The notes: generated by a model not told the origin, from the sequence alone. A stretch of DNA of 64,000 nt from Homalodisca vitripennis (GCF_021130785.1 NW_025777521.1:1-64000), one strand, 5' to 3'; positions 37,132-48,722 are shown, counted from the first letter of the stretch. Translations and numbers: made by a program.

Positions 37132-38494
37132 ACCCGCCGCTTCGCACGCAATCTTTAGAACGAAAGTCCTTATAAAAAGCAATTATGATGGGAGTCCTAC
37201 AAACATTTTAAAACGTAAATAGGCATACATCAGGTAGATAGATATTATTAAGTTCGTGGTAAATAGTATCAGAGTTTAAGTTAATTCATGTTTGGCACGT
37301 GTAGGAGCATTTCTGGTTCTAATTAATTATATACATAACGTCACAGCTGAATCTGCCTTGTAATCCCGATCAAGAAAACACAAATCTCGGATCACACAGG
37401 TCTCGGAAACTTACTTTGGTCAAAAAGCGTATATTTCCAGTCCTTGTTATATATTTCAGGTCTAAGATATTTCCAGTAAGTACCATAGTAGAGTTTGCTC
37501 TTGTTGTTCTGACGAAGAAAAAATATATATATATTTAGATAGGACCGAGATGCCTACTTCGCTTAAAAAGTGCCTACTTAAGACCGTTTAAATTCACTTA
37601 CCTACTATGACACAGGTTACCTTGCCATATTGCCTCGATTAAAATACTATATACGTTCGATTATATAGTTCTCGGAAATCTATTTTGGTCAAAATCGTGT
37701 TGGCATAGTTGAGTTTGCTAGGACTGAAAAGCCTATTACGACCTAGGGGGAAGTCCTACTTTGTTCTTATGTACTTCTGGTATAAGGGAAAAATCCTTAT
37801 TAAGGTTATGCAACATTCCAAAATAATCGTTATTAAGTTTTGCGTTACACTTGTTTTTTGGACTGTAGCCATGGAAAGAATGAATCGTTAAGGTATGTTA
37901 GTATCCATTTCTATGTTTTTCCGTAATCCATTGTTAAAATGTAATACCATAATGTCAAGGAAGCTCACCAGTTTAAAGTAACTTATGTGAAAACATTCAT
38001 AACTTTGTTCATTAAGGTTAGTTTTATAACAGTATTTAATGCATTAGATGATTTTAATTCGTCACTGGCGCAATCTGGAGTAAAATTTATATATTAATGT
38101 TTTATTTACTATCTGCATTACACTACCGATCAAGCCCTGTTTACTTATTATTGATAAAATTTAAATGTAAACAGATGTTTCAGAAAGTTTGTCGAATTAT
38201 AGCTGTCAACAGCTGTTTAGTGCCAGTTTAATTTGAATTATGAAACGTTATTACGTTTCTTTCTTATCATAACATTCGAATGTAAACAAACGAAATTTTC
38301 AATTTGAAATCTACTTTAATTGGTGAAATGAATGCGTTATGGGTGGTAAAAAGCACTCTAAGTGTTAATTCAGACCAAAAGCTATACCTGTTCCAAATTT
38401 CAGCACAATCCGTATAGCAGTTTCAGCGTGATTCGAGGACAAACCTCCAAACATCCAAACATTCAAACTTTCGCATTTATAATATTAGTGGGAT
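37132..38494 (-). mobile_element. Longer copy of the CCCGCGGCTTCGC repeat family
   Basis: Begins ACTAGCTGATACCCGCCGC-TTCGCACGC and ends CAAACTTTCGCATTTATAATATTAGTGGGAT (last part 38464-38494). Both ends match a repeat structure widespread in insects, usually read in the opposite sense (from ATCC..AATATTATAAATGCGAAAG to GCGAAGCCGCGGG..AGCTAGT). GTAGGAGCATTTCTGGTTCT and GCCTTGTAATCCCGATCAAG link it to copies at 29171 and 61627. The middle has degenerate internal repeats (GAGTTTGCT near 37492 and 37710). No intact protein. Size about 1.36 kb. Confidence 0.65.
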
Positions 38495-38900
38495 AACACG
38501 CAGACTCTCAATCGAGTGGAAAATTACTCGTACTTTCTTATAAAGCAAAATGATAATGTGCTCGAGTATTTCCTCTGCTACTAGTATGTTGCATATCCAC
38601 GTTGCCGAAAAAAAGACATAACGGTTTTGCGTTACTACGTATTAACTTTGTTATTGAATACATGGATATTAAATACATGAGGTAAACATTCGCTATAATT
38701 AAGTACCATTACAAACCATTCATTAAACATGTGACTATGAAATTCATATAATGGCTGAGTGAAGTTTCCTTAAATCATTATACAAAATAGTCCTTAGACA
38801 TTTGATTACATAGTAATTCAGTTAGCAGCATTGATTATTTCCATACGTGTATGAATTTTTTATACATAACTACTTACTCTGCCACAATAAGAAAAAAACC

Positions 38901-39145
38901 TATATAAGCTTATCAAGAAAATTACAATTAGATAACATAGCAGTTGAACTAGTGAACGATTTTCACATCTGAAGGCCGGATATGAACATTGGTTAATTAA
39001 CTCTTGTTTAGCCTAGATTAAGAAGCCTTGGGCATTAGAACTCCTTTGAAGTGCAGTGTGTGTACGTGGACATCATCTGACACGGACAGGAAGCTCAACC
39101 TCAATGTGGCGGACACTAATTGTGTTCCAGTCCTGGCTTATTCAT
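38901..39145 (+). promoter_or_regulatory. Candidate TATA promoter and first coding exon
   Basis: TATATAAG lies at 38901-38908. About 200 bp downstream, CTCAATG starts a frame at 39104 (ATG TGG CGG ACA) encoding 14 residues, MWRTLIVFQSWLIH, which end exactly at CAT followed by GTAAGTG, a near-ideal splice donor at 39146. Secreted insect proteins often have a short first exon carrying the start of a signal peptide. The match is suggestive only, because no second exon was found. Confidence 0.25.
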
Positions 39146-39841
39146 GTAAGTGAAGAGTCCTCAACTCTGTGACCTCTGCAAATTACTCAACTGTTAGTCA
39201 CAAAATATTTAAAGAAAGCAAAGCTTTAGTCTATGTACATCAACTGTTCACACTCCAAAAAATTCACATACAATAAAAAAATGCAATTTAACGCATTATT
39301 ATACCGTCCACACAGAATTAAGTGATAACTCGTTGTTTTGTTAAAACTTAAAATTATGTGTACATGTGAGAGCTTTAGTGAAAACCCTGGATAATACCAA
39401 AAGGACTTTCGAATTTACTTTCAGTACACTATAAAATATTAGTTTTGTGTAATTTGTGAGACATAAGAACCTAACATACTTTTAAAGGACTTACTTTCAA
39501 ATGTATAACTAACTTAGAGTTTACGAGACTTTACAGAAAGGCAATTAGTAGACAACAAAACTAAGTATTTTATATTAAATCAATATTTTCTCCTTATATT
39601 TAATTAGTGTTGATAAATTAACAATAGATTATGCTCTATAATATGATATAAATCTAATTACGTTATTAGTACAAAGAAAAATTAAATTACAGATTAGATG
39701 GTTCGTTACAACCGAAGATAAAGGAAAATAGACGTTACAATGTACAAATGTAAAATGTTTCCTTTCGTTCATACACCATATATTTGCCTAAATTAATCTA
39801 AGTCGCCAAGTTAATACAGCTGTGTCTCTGTATTCAACAGA

Positions 39842-39849
39842 TGACGTCA
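39842..39849. promoter_or_regulatory. Palindromic CRE
   Basis: TGACGTCA in the context CAGATGACGTCACGACC, followed by GCCAATGG 20 bases on. It is the second perfect CRE in the window; both sites share ATGACGTCACG. Confidence 0.3.
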
Positions 39850-40434
39850 CGACCTGAGACCGCCAATGGCTGTTGAATAATAAACGAGCTCAGTAATTGG
39901 CCTGTGAGCCTCCCTTATGAATTGGCAGAACCAGGAATTTATCGGTTTTGACTGTACAGTTAATCCAAACGATATATAGGTTTGTTTGTGTCATCTATTT
40001 TGGACAAGGAGTACGTACAATAGCATAGTATTTTATTTATTGAAATAGTTTTTTTAAAATTCACAACAATCACATGTCCATCTGGTTCTGGAATTGTAGG
40101 TGTAAATCTGGTATTATGTACTGACATTTAAAACTATCCATTATATTCTCAAGCGTGACGTGTTTCATACGATCTCGGCATTGTCAAATGCATAATATAA
40201 TAAATAAAAAAAATAAAAAACAGTGTAGGAATACACATAAGAAAATTAATGTAACAAAATAAATTAATTTCAACTTCTCATAGGCGGGTCGTCATGGTTA
40301 AAACAGTAACATTATGAGAACAATATGGCAGTACGGTTCAGTAGAGTACGATTTATACTACTGGAACGCGCACAAGCCACATGTTGTGTTTTCAGGTCGC
40401 ACACAGCTGTGCGTTACTGGTGTATCCATGGATT

Positions 40435-41216
40435 TGCAGGCGCTTAAAATGGGCAAGAACTCACCGAGTTCTGTACTCAATGCCAATGATGCTGAACTTA
40501 GAAGACATTAAATTTTTATTGATTTTAAATCTAAGGGTAAATTAAATAGATCAAGTGATGATGTATTGAAAATTGTAAAATATTGTTATTTGCTCTAGTT
40601 ATCTCAAACAAATGCGACCACTTCTAAATTGACATTGAGAGTTTGTAACTAGTTTACCGGTAGTGTTTTCAATGGGCATTTAACTAATGACGAATTCACT
40701 GGAAGCCACGAGTTATATTTAATTAAAACTGTGACTAAACTATTTAAAAAAATAATATCTCATCACATCGAAAGTACAGAAAACTTTTGACATTATAAAA
40801 AATCCAACTTAGGAATAAGGCAAAAATTGGTCAAAATTATTTATATTTTTCTAACACGTAGATTAAGGGTGTCATGTTTGTAAATTTTACGTAGTTTACT
40901 TTGAAATAAAATACTGTCAATAAAAAAGTTGTCTTTTTCATGGAAATATTTTAATGCCTGTAATCTTTGTTTCAGACTTTGTAAAAAAAATAAAAGTCAA
41001 AATCTCAGATATTTTTATATTGTACAAAAATCAGTTTTTATAACTAAAAATAAAAATCCACGGTACAAAGCAGCTACTAACATTTGTAATAATAAATAAA
41101 TTGTAGTATCTAACAATTGTATTAAGTCTAGAAGGCGTTTTAAAGTGATGTTAGATCATTACTATAATGCCTGCCATATGGGCGGAGTGAGTTCTTGCCC
41201 ATTTCCAGCGCCTGCA
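40435..41216. mobile_element. Possible DNA element bounded by 30-bp inverted repeats
   Basis: Left arm 40435-40464 begins TGCAGGCGCTTAAAATGGGC; right arm 41187-41216 is its reverse complement with 2 mismatches in 30. The 782-bp interior is AT-rich and noncoding. No clear target-site duplication was found, so the true ends and family are unknown. The 65-codon frame at 40314 overlaps the left arm and is not recognised. Confidence 0.5.
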
Positions 41217-43415
41217 GACTCGGAACGCAGCCCAGGATTTCGGCTCGGTTTCTCCGGCCCAGAGCGCGTTCCATTATTATAATTCGTTGGTTGAGTATCG
41301 TGCACGGACTGGTTGGCACACATGTCCCTGGTCAAGGTGTCTTCCTCGTTATTTGTTACATCTCGCTCGAGCAGACCGCATTGTTTGTATTCATATTATT
41401 GCAGTTATGTCATAATTAGAATGGTTCCTCGCTCCACTTGTATCATTTGTAAATTTCTCACTTTCACAAATTTATTTTATATTTATAAGTCTTCCTAATA
41501 TAATTATTCTTTGTCTTTTATGGAAACCGGTTATTGCTCAGGTTTATTTAATCGGTGAATTTAGACAATTTTTAACTTTTATTAAGGGTTGAAATGTGCT
41601 CTTTAAGCATGCTTTAAATGTTCGGGAACGTTTGATTATATAAAAATGTTCATAGAAAGTGCAGTCTGCAAACACCTAAACTGGAATATATATTGTGTTC
41701 TGCAATTTGTTGCTGGTTTTATATGTCACTGGTAACCAGTCTTTTTAAATGTATTGGTTACAATATATCCAATATATCTATTTTACTGTATTGATGTGAA
41801 TGTATAGTTTTCTCGTGGAAGTGGTTTAACAGAGTTAGTGAGTTTGGTTTTTTGTGTCTCGATGAAGTTTATAGATTTCTTTTTAATTACAACCATTCTT
41901 ATTTGCTATATATAGTATGGATTGTAGCTCTATATTACAGCTTTTTTATTCATGGACTTTTATTGATTTATGTTGTGTCATGTGTTTGTGTGCGTAGGCC
42001 TACACTGTGTTATTTATTTATTTGAGATTGCGTTCGACAACGCCATGATCGTGCGAACGCGTGGCATTTTAGAATTTTATGGATTACCTACTGTAAGCTG
42101 TGAGTACATAAAAGGTTTACTTTCTGTTTTTGTATTGGTGAGCAAATTGAGATTTTATGAATGTACCATCTGGTTAATGGCTGGGGTTTTCTGTGAACTA
42201 AGTTATTCTACCTCTTCTGAAGTCAGAGTCTCCAGAGAATGAATTGTAAAGTCTATATGTATCTGTACGCATATCAAGCCCAGAAATTAACTTTCTGAAT
42301 CTCTGTCTACATCTGAGATACTGTATGAGGGGGTTGAGAGCTTCTTCACAATGATAATCATTGATACAATAAAATTTTTCTTGGAATGTAAGCTATGTTT
42401 TTAATAAGATCCTATACTTTTAGAGTATAGTGTGGAATAAATGAATGTATGGAAAATTTCATTAATATATTTTGTACTTTAATTTGGGGTAACCATACAT
42501 ATTTCAAAAAAATTAAATTATGAACTATCAATATTTATAAAAATTCTGATGAAGAAACATGGCCAGTTTCTCAATCAGAAAACTTTTAGGTTGATACCTA
42601 TTAGATTAATAACACCGATAAAGTTGTCAGATCTATATCCATTTTCGTAAGCAGGAAAACCATATGTTTACCAGGCTGCCAATGTATAGCAGTAAAATGT
42701 ATCGAAATTACAGGCTACCATATATTCGTTATGTCCTTATATATGTCAGTGCTCAAATGAGAATATTTGTACAGATCTATAATTAATTGTATAATACTCA
42801 GTCACTCAGACCTAGTGCACATTTTTTGACAAAATATGTTATGGCTTGGATATAAGAATAGAACAAGTAATTTTTATCCCAAAATACCGCCAAAAAAGAC
42901 TTATAAGTAATGGAAAGAACATTTATTTAAATTTTGGCAAAAGTTTTGACAGCTGATAGAAATACCACAACGTAACACGCCAGTTAGTGTCTCAGTACTT
43001 TGTATTTTCAAATATGAACATTCGCTGGCGTTGATGCATACTGTGCTGCTTAATAGTATTATCTAATTTTGACTATAGATGGTAGCAGTGACGTATTTAA
43101 ACCATTTAGTTTACTCTTAATGTTATTTAATTAACAAGATTGACAATATGTACTAGAACATTGATTACTTTCAAATAGTGGGACGGAGTATTTACAGTTT
43201 AGCTGAAAGGACGAAAAAGCAAGTATAATGAACCCATCGTGACCATAAAAAATAGAATTTATTACAAAGAAATACACAAGGCAGAATATACTAATTCTAA
43301 TTACAGAAGTCGAGTGGATATCCCGTCTTTCAATAATAAGGCATATCATAATAATTTGGTATTTATCTTTATATATTTTATAAAACTGAAACTAAAAGAA
43401 GTAGGATAATAAATA
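41217..43415. other. Mixed-composition DNA, no gene recognised
   Basis: A GC-richer patch at 41190-41340 follows the right arm of the inverted repeat. Another, at about 42025-42065, contains GCGTTCG and CGAACGC as a small hairpin. The 74- to 90-codon frames at 41195-41498 and 41970-42242 have no motif I recognise. The rest is AT-rich and featureless. Confidence 0.45.
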
Positions 43416-43779
43416 CAGTAGAACCCCTCATATCCGGCCTCGGTTTTACCGCACCTCGGTTTATCCGGCCACTTCCCGGAAGCCAATATCTAAATTTATT
43501 TACCATGGCTTGCAGACGCGCAGTTGCACGCACTAGTCTCCCACGACTCGCGTTATTTTTGGTGTATCTATTTGTTTACATTTTCCTGTGTTGTCCTCAG
43601 TTGAGCTAATAGGTTTAACCTGTAAACAGTTCGTTGATTATTTCCAGTGCGGTTAGTACAGTACAGTACAATTGTTTTGTTTCGTCAAGTGCTGTGTACT
43701 GTAGGTTGGTTTATCCGGCCGAATCGTTATCCGGCCAGGGGCTCGGTCCCGTGGTGGCCGGATATGAGGGGTTCTACTG
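43416..43779. mobile_element. pogo/Tigger-like MITE, 364 bp
   Basis: Perfect 24-bp terminal inverted repeats, 43416-43439 and 43756-43779, starting CAGTAGAACCCCTCATATCC, with TA on both sides (43414-43415, 43780-43781) as the target duplication. The CAGTAG..ATCCGGC terminus and TA target are characteristic of pogo/Tigger (Tc1/mariner superfamily) elements. Further copies of TATCCGGCC inside both ends add sub-terminal repeats. There is no transposase, so movement would need a source in trans. The 66-codon frame at 43634 runs out through the right end and is not a gene. Confidence 0.9.
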
Positions 43780-44019
43780 TATAGTAAACAGGGATTCGGC
43801 ATTGAGAGCATATACTATACTTTATCAAGTTTAAAGATATTCATACCTTCGATCACGAATACCGAGGTTACAAACAAAGGTAGCTAGCCGAGTGGCTCAC
43901 TGAGAAGGTAAAAAATTTATTTTTAAAACTAATCTATTAAAACAAAATAAATCATAGTGGTTTGAGAAGCATATGACTTAGTGTGTTTCTATGTATGCCT
44001 ACATAGGTTTCTTTGTTTA

Positions 44020-44022
<3 letters not shown>

Positions 44023-44083
<61 letters not shown>
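44023..44083. repeat. (TA)n microsatellite
   Basis: About 60 bp of uninterrupted alternating AT. Confidence 0.96.
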
Positions 44084-44087
<4 letters not shown>

Positions 44088-45786
44088 GGCTTCTGTGAAG
44101 AGATTTTGCATCTATCTAGGTTAATTAAATGCAATAAGAAAAAGCCGACAATTAACATTTTCCACTCCACCTCTTATACCCAAACTAGTAAACCAACACA
44201 AAAGTAGACTGTTTTTGACTGCAGTAAGCTTCTCAGTCCAACGTAAGCGTGTGTACATATATAGTTGTATATGTTTCCAACAATAGAGAATTGGCAAAAC
44301 AATTATTTTAAGTAACAAAGACCAAGGAAGACGTAAACAAAATAACAGTAGTGAAAACGTACTATTTCATAATGATAATAAATTGGTTTCATAATGTGGA
44401 CCATAGTTGGAGAGACCATTATCTACAACCAACTTATGGTAATCAAAAGTATTTTGAATAGCGTACGACTGAAAGGAGTATTTCATTGTGAACAAAATTA
44501 TAGGTTTTATTGTTATGTAATACGTTTAAGGACTGGAAAAATCCCACATAAGCCATTTTCTGAAATGTTGGCATCAACCTACATAAATATAAGGCATAAA
44601 AAATTATCTAGGCATAAATATAAGGTTAAATACTATTCCTTCCTATAAAAGCAGAATTCTCTGTCAAAATTTATAAATATTCTACATAACAACCGACAGC
44701 GAAATATTTATTGACGATGGGATGATTATAAAGAATTGTACGATTTCAGACATTAAAACACAAATTATAAAAACAATTATATAAACTCTTTTGAGAATAA
44801 ATAAATAATTATGTCAACTCACCTGATACGCATATAATAGGTGCTATCCATACGCTATCCATAGTAAAATCGCCAATCTACTATATTTTTAGATCAATTC
44901 GCTTATAAGCTCTGTGCATAAACGTTTTGGTACTGCCACTTGGTTAACTAACCAGTTTTACAAGATGTTAAATAAGAACCAATATAAAACGCTGAAATTC
45001 TATATAATTACACAGAGTTAACGACATATTACATATATACGCTGTAAATCAACAAATTATCTGTGGTGATCGTGCTGTGGTACAAGACTCGTGTTCTGAA
45101 TTCAAGTAGTTCTGAGTTCTTTAGATATTTTTAATGTATAAATAACGAATACGAATTATATGGTTGTTTGTTTAATAATTATTCTAGAAACTATCTTTAA
45201 TACAAGACAAAATTTAGTCAATTTTATCACGGATGTAAAGAGAAGCGTCAGAATTCACAGCTAACAAAGACTTTAGAGTTGTATAGTAAAGTTTAAACTT
45301 TACAAGATAAGATAACCAAGTTTAAGCAAATACATAAGAGTTGCCAATCTGCTAGCACCAGAAACCATGTACGTTTCTGTTATATATAATGCTAGAACTC
45401 TGTAAAGCATCACCGTTATGACACTTTGAATTGCTATAAAAGTTATGACACATTTCATAGAAAGTTATAAACTACATTTTGATTCAATGATTAACTAATA
45501 AATCATGCCCTTTAAATTTCTATCTCACTTTATATCTGAAAGTTTAACCCAATGTGATAATCATAGTCTAATTACATTCTGCTCTTCAACCATTTAAGTG
45601 AATAACTGATTAAACTAACTGCTAGATAGCAGTTATTATGTTTATTTCAGATAAAATAAACTAAATGTAGAAACTGTTAAAAATTTCAACGTTGAAGATT
45701 TTGTTTAGGCTTAATCTCATGTAACTATTGGTTACATAACGTAAATATCGTGGAAAATTCAATGTGAATGTTGAGTTTAGCTCCAA
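44084..45786. other. AT-rich DNA, no gene seen
   Basis: No long repeats, GC-rich islands or coding frames with recognisable content. The 84-codon frame at 44394-44648 is unrecognised. Confidence 0.5.
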
Positions 45787-45949
45787 TTCACCTTCCTCTT
45801 AGTACAGCGTCCGATGTCGAAACGATGCAAAATGTTCGTTATAACATTCATCGCCATCGATATTTTCTAGATCTCTTCAGGCGAACATGACTCCAGATTC
45901 CATGACACAAGTCTACGACAGTTAAACGGAGTACTAAGAGGAAGATGAA
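45787..45949. repeat. Small inverted-repeat element
   Basis: TTCACCTTCCTCTTAGTAC (45787-45805) and GTACTAAGAGGAAGATGAA (45931-45949) are inverted repeats with 18 of 19 matching, around 125 bp of noncoding DNA. A small MITE is possible, but no target duplication is obvious. Confidence 0.55.
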
Positions 45950-46058
45950 CGAACTGCACTAATTATTAAAATTGGTTACATTTTCATAATCTCGTACACG
46001 AAATGTCATACTAGTTTCAGCCCTTCTGTTGGAATAGTTTGTCAGCATACCGATATTA

Positions 46059-46230
46059 GTTGGCTGAGCGTTTATGAATTCAAGAGAGTGGCTGGAAAAG
46101 GTTAATTTCTGCCTGTATTTATATCTATACGTCTGTCTGTATGTCTGCACGATTTTTAAATAAGATCTGATTTGTAGACTTGCAATTTTGAGTGAAGCTT
46201 TATTTCTATATGGGCAACACCGAGTTGATG
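46059..46230 (+). repeat. Dispersed GGCTGAGCG repeat, copy 1
   Basis: Begins TTGGCTGAGCGTTT, identical for 12 bases to the box GGCTGAGCGTTAGCGAAG in the satellite. It continues into CGTCTGTCTGTATGTCTGC and CTTGCAATTTTGAGTGAAGC. The order (GAGCG box, short tetranucleotide run, GAAATTTGG-like phrase) is that of the satellite modules and of the copies at 47663 and 59205. Confidence 0.5.
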
Positions 46231-46353
46231 ATCACTCGTTTCACTCCAAGGGATTTTCCATGCGTTAACGAATTTTTTTTAAACCTGTTTTTTGTACGAA
46301 GATAACGAGAAACTACCAGAATAAATACAAACCAAACTGAATCATACAAGGTT

Positions 46354-47432
46354 TTAAGGGGAGCGGGAAGGCAAAAAATTGATTTTCTTTTTTAGTTTTC
46401 TGTTTTTTTTTTTCATTTTTTGTTACTCAGACTTGTACAGTTTCAGAACATATACCACTTTTTGTTGCAAGATTTTCCTAAGTACGCAAAATAATTATTT
46501 ACGAAGTAACTACCGGCGCTTTTGGCATGAAATTTTACTCCACACTGTGAACAACTTTCATATAGTACAACCTGTGTTGTTACTGATGCAGTATTGATTG
46601 GTATTTTTGACTTCTTTGTTGGCTAACCTGTACATATGACAGCTGATGATTCTTGGTGTTGTTTTAATAAATAAAGCTTTAATAACGTAGTGTGGAATAA
46701 AGTCCCCAAAAATGTGTTTATGAGACTGAACACTTTGAAGTTAGGTGTGCTGGATGCAGTGCTAAGTTTCAATGATGGATTTGCCAGTAAGTTGGATATC
46801 TACAATGAATTAGGCCTAACTTTGAGTAAAAACTCAGTGCTCGCGCTTCGTGGTTTTGATGTTTTGCGACTCAAGAAAGCCGACAAAGCTGCACAACTAA
46901 TGACCAAGGAAGCCAGAACAGCTAGAAAAAAGAGAAGACTGGTTCTAGAGGAGGATCAGGAGCATGCTGATGGCCCTGCCTATGGGGCTGGGATGTTCTA
47001 AGCTAGCTAAAGTCAGTACAGTACCTAGTTTTAAATATAAACGTCGTTTCCCGAAAACTGTGTTTTTTTAAACAAAGGTACATTTTTCTCAAAAACCAAT
47101 GGAGGTATGGCAACCAATTTTTTTTCCACTTATAAAACACTTAATTAACTAACCATGGAAGCAGAATAGATAGTGTAGCACAATACACTAGCTTCAAAAA
47201 AAATATTTTTCTAAAAAAACTAGAAATTTTAAATAACTTTAAAAAAAATCTAAATTATCTATTAATTTATATTTAATTTTTTACCATTGTGCTTCTGTAG
47301 TTAGATAAATATCATAACAATACACACACAAAATTGTAGGCCTATAGATTTAATGGTTCCTGAGAAAAGTGTACCTAAATTTGTAGAATTTAACATGGTC
47401 GGTACTGTATAGGGCCTTCCCGCTCCCCTTAA
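46354..47432 (+). mobile_element. Kolobok-like TTAA DNA transposon, internally deleted
   Basis: TTAAGGGGAGCGGGAAGGC (46354-46372) and its exact reverse complement (47414-47432) bound 1079 bp. The TTAA at each end is probably the target-site duplication, leaving a 15-bp GGGGAGCGGGAAGGC terminal repeat. TTAA targets are used by Kolobok and piggyBac elements; a G-rich terminus fits Kolobok better. Inside lies the 3' end of a transposase-like gene (46690-47001). The size and truncated gene indicate a non-autonomous deletion derivative. Confidence 0.72.
46690..47001 (+). pseudogene. C-terminal fragment of transposase-like protein
   Basis: A 103-codon frame whose content (VLSFNDGFASKLDIYNELG in the first half, an Arg/Lys-rich stretch KEARTARKKRRL, then a terminal ..YGAGMF) resembles the last ~100 residues of insect proteins annotated as Mutator-like/Kolobok transposase, from memory of the family. 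The catalytic region is absent. It lies inside the TTAA element at 46354-47432 in the expected position. The frame is undamaged, so the deletion event is probably not ancient. The start codon is simply the first ATG and need not be used. Confidence 0.5.
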
Positions 47433-48207
47433 CATCGCCATTGTTATTCGGCGTAACAACGTATTGTTGCAATGTGGCAGCGTTTTATTACAGCGCACTC
47501 TCGTGTTGTAGTACAATCCTAGCTCACCGAAAGTTTCATTATTTGAATTCCGCTAAGAAACATAACTAATTGGACAAATATATGAATTTACCATGTAGAA
47601 AATGTCTCGAGAGAGATTTCATGTGAAGACTTTAAATTTTTTACGTATGTCTATTTCTAAATAGAGAAGAATGAGTGTTTTGAAAGCTATCACTCATTTA
47701 GCTGACTCATTTTCAAAGTTCTCTTTCGTCTGCCCAGGAAATGTAAAAATGTCTGTTCTGTTTGACTGTCTGTCTGGCCGTAGGACACATCTGGAATGAA
47801 ATTTGGTGTGTATTTGAAATTTTGCATGCAACTTCAGCGAAGTCTGATACACAACACGCTTCGTAAAAATCTTAAATTTTAAAGCTACAGTTTATACACG
47901 TAATTTATCCAAAACTTTTTGGGTTCCTGATAAGGCATACTATTACTCTTTAAACTCTACCAGGGCTGTTGAAGTGTTGGAAACCAAGATCATTTTATAC
48001 CTTAAATTATGTTATACAACAGCCGTTGTAAATTTTTAAATTGAAAATTACGATTTATTTTGAAGAAGAAACTTTTTAATATCTAACTGTTCAATAGTAA
48101 CTGCACACTTTTAAATTTTGGTATAAAAAAGGTTCTATTCACTTAAATCTTTAGAAATGGTTAGTGAATATCAATTCGAAAAGCAGAGAATGAAGTAAGT
48201 TTAATGC
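47433..48207. other. AT-rich DNA with a dispersed repeat and the LINE target site
   Basis: Contains repeat copy 47663-47850. The 11 bases AAGTTTAATGC at 48197-48207 are the left copy of the retrotransposon target duplication. Confidence 0.55.
47663..47850 (+). repeat. Dispersed GGCTGAGCG repeat, copy 2
   Basis: GAGTGTTTTGAAAGCTATCA, CTGACTCATTTTCAAAG, GTTTGACTGTCTGTCTGG and GGAATGAAATTTGGTGTG occur in order. The GTCTGTCTG run and AATGAAATTTGG phrase parallel those after the hairpin in the satellite (CTTGAAATTTGGCAC). Confidence 0.5.
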
Positions 48208-48584
48208 TAAATAAGTAAGTTGGGGTCTAGGAGACGGGCTGACCTTAGTTCGGGTCAATCCCAAATGAACTGGGAAAGTACCTCTCCAGGGGCGGCACCG
48301 CAAGGTGTCGCTCAAGACCGAAGGGGGATCCGAATCCAACCATCTAACCAATGGTTGGGCTCGGATAAACGCTACTTAGCGTCCTGCTTGAGGTGGCCCT
48401 GCTGTCAACAAAACCCCAGGATTTAGGGTAGTGTCTCGAGTGTGCACTCTGCGCGGTGACGGCCCTCGGCGCCGCGCAGTAGTGGTGCCAGTCCGGGTCC
48501 GCCTGGAATCGCACCACACACAAAAACTTGTTTTTGACTGAGGGCACCCCAATCCCACGGTGTGAAGCGACCCGTGCCTAAGGG
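48208..48584 (+). promoter_or_regulatory. Retrotransposon 5' UTR with structured 5' end
   Basis: This region must carry the internal promoter. Its first bases can fold in nested fashion: TTGGGGT (48220-48226) with ATCCCAA (48258-48264), enclosing TGACC (48240-48244) with GGTCA (48253-48257) around an 8-nt loop, so that the inner 3' strand directly abuts the outer 3' strand. GCGGCACC-GCAA-GGTGTCGC (48292-48311) forms a further stem. The first two stems follow the P1/P3 order of HDV-like ribozymes known at 5' ends of LOA, R2 and RTE elements. A convincing P2 and catalytic C were not found. Confidence 0.4.
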
Positions 48585-48722
48585 ATGCATGGCGCAGGGG
48601 TTGTGCGTCGTAAACGGAGCCCTTGGGGGTTGGGCGCCCCCCCAAGCGTAAATAGCCTTACCTGGTCATGCGGGGCTCTGGCTGGGTGGACCGTTATTTC
48701 CTCGGTACTCGTGGGACCTTTT

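Larger units (their letters stand above)
38495..40434. other. AT-rich DNA with candidate promoter and first exon
   Basis: Mostly featureless. It contains the possible TATA and first exon (38901-39145) and a CRE (39842-39849), annotated separately. No other coding sequence was recognised. Confidence 0.45.

Noticed and set aside
46379..46597. 72-codon frame rich in phenylalanine
   Set aside because: Produced by a poly-T stretch near the left end of the TTAA element.
48585..48722. N-terminal 46-residue extension of ORF1
   Set aside because: It is in frame but unlike the following protein, and the ATG at 48723 gives a normal acidic start; not excluded.
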